This document shows positions 33,034 to 43,282 of a DNA stretch of 46,151 nucleotides, in pieces; the stretch's first letter is position 1, and the number at the start of each line of letters is the position of its first letter. This stretch comes from Ectocarpus siliculosus (Eukaryota > Sar > Phaeophyceae > Ectocarpales > Ectocarpaceae): NCBI GenBank assembly GCA_000310025.1, contig FN649739.1:1058560-1104710 (forward strand), written 5' to 3'. Below the pieces are notes generated by a model that saw only the letters and a list, made by a program, of their open reading frames with translations, ran no database searches and was not told the DNA's origin. A program made the position numbers and the translations under genes.

Positions 33034-33954
33034 GGCCTTCGAGATTCTCGCTCCTCCTCACGCCCATACTCCCTTCGATTTTTTTTTTTTTTTCAAAGAG
33101 GGCACAGGCACGACAGGCGCGCACGGACGGACCAATCAGGATTGAGGGAGAAAGGCGGGACGGGGGACGGAGCGTGAGGCTCCTTCCACCTCTCTGTCGT
33201 GAGAAATGCAATCAGTGGGATGTGAAACAGTCGCTTTCTCGCCCAAGACCGACGCCCTCAATTCATGCACGATTGTTGAAACACGGGCGAGAAAAAAAAA
33301 AAAGAAAGGTGTAAAAGGCTCCGCGTCGCCACCACCGTCAGCAGGTGCTTGAAGCTCACCTTGTTTCCTTTCACTCCCTATAGTAGTTGGTAATATGCAC
33401 CACGGTTACAGTACAAGTTCAACGCGAGCAACGCACAAGTTCTTCTCTTTTCATCGCACAGCAACATCAGCAAAATGAAAAATTTCCTGGTGCGTGACCA
33501 CGGCTGATGTGCCCAAAAACGGAGTAACTTGGAAATTTCAACGCTCTTACTTCGGCTCACTGTGCAGAACAAACCGTATGAAAACAGCAACAAAACTCGA
33601 ACTGCGGAAGGTGACTGTGCTCACCGGCCGTCAACAAAAAACTTCCCCAAGTATTGCCGTTCTTCGTTGTCCGATATAAAAACACGCAAGAGCCAAACAC
33701 CCAAAAATACAAAGGATAGGTGCTCACAGGCCGTGAACAAATATTCATTGTTTCTTGGGTTTTTTGTTCATTCTTCGTTGTCCGAATTACCTGGAAGAAG
33801 CGGCCGGGCGGCCGGCATCGTCTCGGGGGGAAGAGGCAAGCCACGGAAACGCCGAATACAGAAGCGCCGACGAACGGCGGCGGCGGCGGCTGGTGCTGCC
33901 GCGGCGTAATACTTGGCCCGCCTTCCTCCGCTGCGCGCTCTGTGGCGAAACGGC

Positions 33955-34136
33955 AGGTTCATCCGGGGGGAAGGGGGGAGGAATCGTTAGAGAGCGGCGA
34001 TGAGGGAGGGAAGGGACCGTTTCCTGCGGTCACCATCCCTCCGGAACGTTTTGCTGACGTGGACGAGGCTGTGAGAGCACTCGAGGGTAAAAAATCGTGG
34101 AACAAAGGGGATGCGATCGCGATTTCTTGCAGCTAG
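33955..34136 (+). CDS. Candidate terminal exon of a plus-strand gene, function unknown
   Basis: After a possible acceptor (CGAAACGGCAG at about 33955) the frame reads GEESLESGDEGGKGPFPAVT, then PPERFADVDEAVRALE, and ends at TAG at 34134-34136. The sequence is protein-like and could be the end of the gene that may start at 32896. An open minus-strand frame, possibly the 3' end of the CSC1 channel gene, overlaps it. Only one is likely to be coding. Confidence 0.38.
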
Positions 34137-34385
34137 CTCTTTCACCTCCCATCTGAAACTGATGAAAAACCAAATTGGTGGGCATTTCTTCCTAATCCCC
34201 CAGGGCGAGTAAGTCTTCCCGGTAGAAAGAACGAAAAAGTGGACGAACGAATGCGATGGCTGCTCCGTTTCCAGGAATGCCAAATTTACCTGAAAAAATA
34301 TCTCCGTTGATCTCCCCGCCCTCGCCACCGTCAGACACACTACAATGTCATGCTGCCACAACTGCAAAAAAAAAACGAACCCTAC

Positions 34386-37300
34386 CTTGCCGTGGTTGCC
34401 GACGATCACGTTACCCTTGCTGTCGAGGTCCAAGAGCCCTTCCACGTCCACGTCGGAATCGTCCCTCGGATCCCCCACGTCCACCTCTCCATCAAACTCC
34501 ACGTCCGGGTCTCCCGGGAGCAACGAAGGCTGTCGGGCCGTTGTTGTGGTGTTCCAATAAGTTGAGGTGGCGTTGGAGACAAAATGCACACAGCGAACAA
34601 AAAAATCGGACTACTGTAAAGTACATTCGGAATACTGCTGCCGTATGTACATATATACCTGGACGTAAGCGGTCGGCGTGAAGGATTCCCAGGCGGGTTT
34701 CGCCCCCTCCCTGACGTTGATCTCGTTCTGCACGTCCTGTAGGACTGCCTTGTCGAGCGACAGCATGTTCGACGTCTGCCGACCAGCGTCTCGCCACCTG
34801 CGTGTGGCGGGCCGCACACGCACACGAGCGCGAAAGTCAAGGTACCGGAGAGCAGCGAAAGTCAAGGTACAGTGTACGCAGCCATTGCCCCAACGAAGTC
34901 AAACGGCACTAAAAACGTGCTTTGTGTTGTTGGCCTCGATATGAAGAGTTTGAAGGGCGCATGAAGACACGACGACCTCGCGAGACTAGTCAGCTCCTCG
35001 AAGAATAGTTGGGGCGCACGAGGTTTGATGGCAGCACCAGCAGAGCAGCGATGGTGCGGTCGTGTTGTCGGCATCGTCAAATTGGTATCCGCAAGGAATC
35101 AGAACGTGGTGGAGATGTCAAGATTGGTCAGTCCTTCGAAGAACAGGTGGGGCATGGGTATTATGGCACCGGCGACGCTCTTAGCCTCTCTCGGACACAA
35201 AAAGCGGGGCGCATCCACGTTGATGCTGCCTTCCCTCTTTAACAATCGTTTCCGGTCTCTGCTCAGTCGCATACCGGTCGAAATGACGCGGGCGCTTTCC
35301 ATGGTCGGACCTTCTTCGGGAGATAAGTAGGTGTATTGAGGAAATAGAATAAGGAGGGGGGACGCAGACCGTATTCCCTGACCTTAACCCTACCTAACCC
35401 AACTTGCCCGATTGTATGTTTACGAAATCGATCAACCCTGCGAATGGTATTGCCATGGTCGCAGGCCAACTGCCACCCAAAGAGGGTCCACACCACCTAA
35501 CGAACGTCAAACCGACAAAAAAAACGTGGGTTGTCTATGTAGTTGAGACAAGGAGCGAATATTTACCTACTAAATGGGACAATGAATGAATGAATGAATG
35601 AATGTAGTATGGATGAAAAAACAATAGGGTATCTACCTCGAGGACGAATAGAGAACGACCAGTGGCAGCGGGAGCAAGAACGGCCACTGCCGGAGCCCCT
35701 GTCGGATCGACATGTACCCGATCAAGGTAACCTGCCCCGCCACGGCTCCGACCACCAACTGTCGGAAAAGAAACCGAAAAAAGGACAACAGGCGCACGAA
35801 CGTAGCAGAATGCGACAAGAGGCGTGGTCCGAGTTTAGGGTTTGTAGTCATCCATTGCCATTCAAACTGAACGGGGTCTGGAAGTGGACCGATCTGACGT
35901 TCGCAGAAGTGGTCTCGGTTGTTCTGAAATATTTCCGGCCACACGAATCACGCGCTACGATTAGCCAAAGCGATGTCGCACGGGGACGGCTAAGCCAAAC
36001 GCGCACACAGCACAACAACACGTTGCGTGATCCATACGGCAGTTGCGCCGCTCAACACCCATCCAAACGACGCGTGTACGCACGGTTGTGCGGCTGCGGG
36101 AAAACATGGCCAAGAAGTGGGACACAAGCGACGTAGGCAAAGCAGTAACCAACCATCACCACCTCCGCAGACTTGAAACATTCATTCGCCATCGCGCGCC
36201 AGCACAAACCGGCCGAGAACACCAGGCGCAACAAACAGCAAACAGCAAGCCAGCAGCGGTGCCAAGCGGGCATCAGGATCCCCAACGGAGCCACGCCATA
36301 CTGACCTCGCGGTGGCAGTACTAGTAAGTAACAGCGATGCTCGCGATGCACACACCTGTCGGAAGAGCTTGTGGAAAAACAGACCCCCGGACTCGTACAA
36401 AGGCCAGTAGCAGTGCAGCAACTGGAAACACAAACAAAAAAACGAGCGAGGCAGAACAAGTGGGCGGGAGCAAACACAAGGGGGTCGAATTGAACATTTT
36501 GTCGTACAATGCGCGCGAGACTGGGGTTACAACACTGCTTGTGTCAAATCGAGAGGTGTGGGTGAGTAAAGATCACTATGGCACCACATCGTAGGTTGTG
36601 AGGGGAACCGGGAGGGACAGACGGCTGGAGGATTCAAAGATTCAAAGAGTGAACACAGGAAAAAAAAAGTCCGCCCACAAGAATGCTGCTCAACATTGAA
36701 AGAAAATGCGAGACAACGAAACGCGTAAATTGCTTTGTTGGCAGCGCGCACGCGGAGTTGTTTTCCTCCCAGCACTTTTCCCGCTGGCCCGGGTCAGGGC
36801 GCGGGGTTTCCGGGAAGTATGCCGCCCGTGATACGTGAAAAGTTAGCAATCGAAATCAGTGTATATGGTTCAGATGTATCCCGATCCCAAACGTACACGG
36901 GTAACCAAAACCAACACTCTACGCAAAGCGCTATATCCAAAGCTCCTACAAATGTTCCTCCAAGCAGTCACCGGGGCCTTCATACGTAACCACGCGTTGC
37001 AAACTCCTGTGAAGGAAGGCCAGCTTACCGTATAAAAAAGATAGTTGTGCATGTGTCATGTGTGTTTGTTGGTGCAATGTTGGAAGGGAGATTGTGCCAG
37101 GAAAGAAAAACACGAACGCGGCCTATCTAACCCAAAGCGAAGAGGGCGCCACAAGAGCGCTAATAGGCAACCGGTCACAGTACCCGACCTCTCGCCCTTG
37201 TCACCTGATACTTGTAGATAATCTCGGCGAAGATGAAGTACAGCAGGCCTGCTACCGCCACGACGGGCGCGATCACCTGACGCGAAAACAAACAATGCGG

Positions 37301-37632
37301 CAGCGGAAATAGAATTTTGATATTTGGATGCATATATATATAGTCAGAGTATGTAACGGAAACATGAAAGGAAACACTCACGATACTCAATCAGAGTGGT
37401 AGATCTTGTAGGATCACACCAAGGAAAGCCGGCTACACACCGTCGGAGAAATCGAGGGACAGAACGGGGGAAGGCATACGACGGGTCCTGGAATATCGGA
37501 GTCAACAACAGCATCAGCGTCAGCAACCACACCAACGCCGCCATGACTATTAGCTCTGGCGCCACTACAAACAACGACGGACCAACAACCAGCAACAATC
37601 GTGTGCAGCAGCGGCGACAGCTCCGAGAACAA

Positions 37633-37663
<31 letters not shown>

Positions 37664-40600
37664 CCCGTACCTGCTACTCCTACTCCTACTCCTACTCCTA
37701 CCCCTACGACGACAATGGCAACAACAGCAGCAACAGCAACAGCATTGTGTACCTGAAAGGTAAACACAATGAGCATGATGAGCAGGAAGTCGGCGAAGAA
37801 CCTCCCGTACCACGGCTCCGACGGCTCGTACGCGCCGCGCGTCTTGCCCGCCTTGGTTCTCAGCCTAAGCACGCCCCCCACGGAGACGTACACACCAGGC
37901 AAGGGTGGAAACCGTCAGGTAAACAATCGATACATCGGTAGATCACGGGACGCGCTAGGGAAGAAAAAAACAAGACAGAAAATTGGTATTCAGGGTGGCG
38001 AAGCAAGGTAAGTCACGGTCGATCGTGACTTTGAGATTCGAAACAGAAGTTCGAAGAGAGAGGTACTTCATAAGTGAAGAGAAACTGAGAACCACAGGCG
38101 GCAATCACTGGTCGAACCAAGATAGAAACGATACGCGTAGGGAACACGATTGTATTCGAGTGAAGCAGCACGATAATACTGGTGTCATCGTATCTTGTAT
38201 TTTCATCATGTTCCGTGATTGGCGGAGACAAAGAAAGACAGAGAGGGAGAGAGGGAGTAGGGGGGGACAGAGTTCCAGAGAGAGACAGAGAGAGAGAGGC
38301 CACATATCAGAAACGAAAGCGACAACCCCTCCTTCCCAGCTTTCCGACTCATACCATCCGTCCTACCCGGGATCGGTGAAGGTCTCGGCGATGAGGATCC
38401 TCCAGAACTTGAGGGACCGACCGCCGAAGCACAGCTCCAGAAGCAGGCCGGTCACCACCTTCACGATGATTAGGTTGATGAAGTACACCGCCACCTTTGG
38501 AACCGTCTCCCCCAGCACGTTCAGCAGCTCTCTCGGCTGCTGAAGGATTTTCTCGATGGCCTTGTGGGGGGACGGGTTTTCGGGGAAAGGCAGGGAAGCA
38601 ACCCGTTCAGTCTCTGTAGGTTATCAGCCCCCCCCCCAGAGGTAAGGGTTTCAAGGGCCTCCGGAGTAGAGTCGCATTTGTATCATCAAGAGACCGCAAA
38701 ATAGAACTTGAGCAGGGCGGTTCGTCTTGGACTGCAGACGGTTGGTCTCGCTTTCGTTGTCTCACTTAGCTACCACCACAACGCCGACCACAACCACCAC
38801 CACAACAACAACAACAACAACAACAAACAACAAATGAACAACGACCACGACGACGATAATGACAACCGAAACAACACAGTGGCCACGGTCAAGTCAGAAC
38901 TACGAACAGAAGCGCCGCGAACAAGGCAGTCCCTCACATCCTTGATGGAGCCGGCCCCGATGGTGACGAAGACGTTGGCGAGCTGGTAGAAAAAGTAGCG
39001 GCTCATCACCGCCCTCTCCACCTCGCTGTACGTCTTGTACCCCTCCAGGTGCAAGGCCATCCACTGGGGATGATGACGCAATCACGTGGAAAGGTGGTTT
39101 CTTGCGTCAATTTACTTTACGAAACTTGTTGCCGACGAAGGTCTCGAGCAACATCGAATGCAGCGCATCAAACAAATCGATACTGTGCATAAAGTAACCG
39201 TCTGACCCCTTGGAGTATTGACACACACATGCCCATGAGAACATATGCGTATGGCATTTTGTGTTTCCCCCCGTCGAAGAAGAGCAGGAGAAGTTACAAC
39301 TAGAGTTGACAGGCCTCCCAAAAACCAACATGATAGTTGTCGGACCTCCAAATGTTTCAACCTTCAGGGACAACAAACATCTGGACAATCGAAAAGTAAT
39401 AAATGCGCTGTACATAAAACCCATTCCGATGACGTCCCACTTCGTTCGCGGTCAACAAGACATGTCCTTCGTGTTGACACCAAGCACCCGCTTGTACTCC
39501 CATGATGGCCATCGCACACGCACACACATGAACAGGTCCTTCGTGCCCCGTCTCGGTAGATCCCTGCCGTTACAAACCGCGTTCGCGTGTTCTACCCCCG
39601 CAATAAAAGGACTGGCGCATGTCCATTGATCAATCGGTGAGCGCGGTCGATGCCAAATCCAAGCGACGCACACGAATGAATATCTGTAGGATACTACAGT
39701 CGGGCAGGGTGATGTGACACACACGAAGAAGTACTTCCAGAGTAAAGTAGAGCAGGTAGGCGATGACTATGGAGGATGGCGACCAATCCACGAGACACAC
39801 ACGATAGAAAACCTCCAGTAAGCGGGTTGATGACGAGGAGGAACAGGATGGGAATTAACCCGAGAGACACACGAATGAGCACCTTCAGAATAAAGTAGAG
39901 CAGGTTGATGATGATGAGGAGGATGGTGACGGGTAGGTAGGCCTCGAGGAGGGAGGTCAGGAACGTGTTCTCCTCCGCGGCCTTCTCCACAGCGGGAAAC
40001 ACCTGTCCATTCCGTTCCGTTCCGTTGGAATATTTCCAATTATTTGTTCACAATTCGCTTCACGACCCATTTCACAATTTATTTTCACGACTCCTTTTAC
40101 AGTTCGCTTCACAAATCATTCAACTCATTTCACGATCCAATTCACAAGTCATTTCACAATGCGGTTCAAACTCCGGTTCACTATCCACGTCACAAATCAT
40201 TTCGCAGTTCACTTCAATTTTCTTCACCAAAGCTTCACAGTTCATTCAACATCTACAAGAGCAGAGGAGAAAAGGAACCCACGAAGTACGCATGCACAAA
40301 AACACGAAAGTCGCACGGTATTGTCAGTTGCGACGGGCACGCGCCTTTTTCTTGGTGAAAATAAATCGACACTAGGAGAAGACAAAAAACGCTAGTCGGT
40401 TTTGCGGCGCGTGCAGGACGAGACCGCTGCGTCATCCACCAGAACCTGAGCACTGCAGCACGATGAATAAGATGACAAAGACGGGGAGGACCTTTCTTCT
40501 CCAAGCATCACCACAAATAAACACGAGGCTTCCTGATGCTTTCGTACCTGACTGCGCTAGGTGTTTTCAGCTCGCTAAACATTCACGTGGACGTTCACTG

Positions 40601-43197
40601 TTTCCCTACGCTTCGAAGTACAGAAATACTATAAAAGAATTTCTTGCATGAACGAACAAAACAAATTGGTATCCGACGAGAAAAAAAAACACGAATCCGG
40701 ATTCTCAACGACACGCAAGCTTCAACGCGGTTCGGTTTCTACGAAAATCACACACCCAAAAGCTTTCCTGCACAACAGGAACCTCTCTACACCCCCGTTA
40801 TCCCCGTCCTTTCGAACAGCAGCACTGCTGTACCTGAGCGATCGTTTCCACCTTGGACAGCGTCTGGATGCCAGACACAACCACCGACCAGAAGATAATG
40901 CCCAAGGCGAGACCCAGGTTCACAAACCGATTCCTGTTCTGGACGTGGATCACGTGGTTCGTCACGTTTTTCCTGAGCCATGCATATTTGCGGCGGGGCG
41001 TCCGTCATGTGCGCTTCAGTTGCCGCGTGCGGAAATTTGGGTGGGATCATATCACGATTTTCGTTTGAATTTTATTATAAGGGGTGGAAAAGGACGAAAC
41101 CAGAAAAATTGTCGTCAAAGGGATAGGCCCGCGGAAAGAGGCCAACTACCGGAAGGGGGGCTTCGTCAGATTCAGCACGAGGCCAGGGAGGGGGGGGCAC
41201 GAGTTGGGAAAGCACTCCGCAAGCGGGGGCGTGGTTGTCGCATGGAAAAGAGGGCGAAGGGGCCCCTGTTTTTTTTTGCCTTCCTGCCTGCCTTTCTCGG
41301 TGCCCCTTTTTTTCCCACTTTTTGTTTTTTTTTTTCCCTTCCCCCCCCCCCCCCCCCCCCTCTCTTTCTCTATCCCTCTCTCCCGCAAAGATTTGTTGGC
41401 ATCTTGGACAGTAACGACATGCACCTCCGAATCTACGGGGGATCCAGGTGCCTTTCAAGTTTCAGCATAAATATGCATATGAGTAGCGTCACATGTGCGG
41501 TAAGCAATAACCTAGCTATCCCCCAACCGCGTCCCATCCCCAACACCCCCTCTCTCACCATACGATGTCGCGAGGCTCCGGTGCCGGTGTGAGATTGAAC
41601 ACCTCCGGCCGGTTGGTGACAAGGGTAGACACGGCGCAGGCGCGGCCAGAGAGGCACTTGAAGGTCACGAAACCGGTTCCGGACATGCCTCCAGCCTTGG
41701 TCAAAACCTGAATCGGGCCGAGAAAAAAACAGTTGGTTTTTCGTCATGTGTGGTACGAGGTTGTGGGGATCAGGCAGCCGAACGATATAAGAAGGACACG
41801 CCATCAGTTATGCCACCACGGCCATCAGTGCTTCATGGGGAAAAAATGTGTCGGTATTTTTTTTGTCTTGAAAATCGATCTCGAACCTCCATCCTGCATC
41901 CTCGTAGCCGTATCAGTCCAACCTCTAACGGTATCTGTTGTTTCGCTCGCTCTCAACATTTTCAAGAAATATCGCGAACGCGCTGACGAGCGGGAGGTAG
42001 GAAGCATTCCTTGTCTCTTCTTCATTCCACGAGCATCCTCGAGGTGATTGCTAGATCCTGAAACATCAGATGCTCCCGACCCCCGACCCCCTTCAGATGA
42101 CAGGTTCTCAAGCAGTTGCTGGAATTTGGATCTGTGGGTGTGGCAGGTGTCCAGAGCTGTGAAACCTTACACTGTCAGCACGCAAAGCCATCGCGGTGTT
42201 TACTGCATACTGCATACGAAGCACCAACTACAAATAGCCAACAACACCAACACCAACAACACCACCAACAACGACGACGACAATTGAGGAATGCAAACAT
42301 AGAACGGCGAATCCTACGTGCCGGATTGCCAACGTGTAGACCCCTCAAGCACCATAAGATATGGAGATACACATGTGGACACAAAAATATTCAAACCCCC
42401 TCATGTTGTTCGTGATCGAGGTCGGCAAGTCCCGACATGATCGAGGTCGACATGCACAGACGTTTTCAATGTGGACGTGTACAGACATTATCGTCGACAT
42501 TGTACAAAAAAAGTGTTCCGAATCCTGAAGAGAGTCAGTCACCTTGACAGCGTCCGCCACCTCGCTGACGCTCTCCCCGACCCCTCTCCGGAGATCATTC
42601 ACCGTATCCTTGACGGTATCCTTCACCTCGTTCACTCCTCGCTTCATCTTGCGGCCTGTTCTCACCGCTCGCTCTACACAACACATTGGCAAAAAAAATG
42701 GGACGGAGAGTTGGTGGTGCGCAAACGGGGTCGAAAAGAGAAAATATGGCATGCGTTCCGTTGGACCCATCCACACACACAAGGACAAGGAAAAAATAAA
42801 AATGAGAATAATAAGAGTTGTTGATGCGGGCGGGGGGTCCTAGAAAAAAAAAAAACTGCACGACATGCGGTCGGTCGGTCGGTATCAGGACGTGAGAACA
42901 ACGAGCCTCCAAATGTCGGCTGAACATCTCCATCTCTCTCTACCTTTCAGCCTGTGTCCCTCCGGTTTCTCTGCCTCTCCCCCTCTCTCCTAACCCTAAC
43001 CCTAACCAACCCTAACCCTAGCCTTAACCAACCCTAACCCTAACCTTAACCAACCCTAACCCTAATCCTTAACCAACCCTAACCTTAGCCTTAACTAACC
43101 CAAACTAACCCTAACCAACCCTAACCTTAGCCCTAACCTCAACCAACCCTCTAACCCTAACCCTAACCCTAACCTTACCCTAACTCTCGCTCTCTCG

Positions 43198-43228
<31 letters not shown>

Positions 43229-43232
43229 TCTG

Positions 43233-43282
<50 letters not shown>

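Noticed and set aside
34030-34068. Short last channel exon ending in a stop at 34030
   Set aside because: The splice site and phase are possible, but the opposite strand looks more strongly coding here and other 3' ends are possible, so the channel's last residues are left open.
35099-35302. Candidate extra channel exon on the minus strand
   Set aside because: The exon at 35637-35758 splices directly and in phase into 34659-34797, giving the expected family sequence without it.
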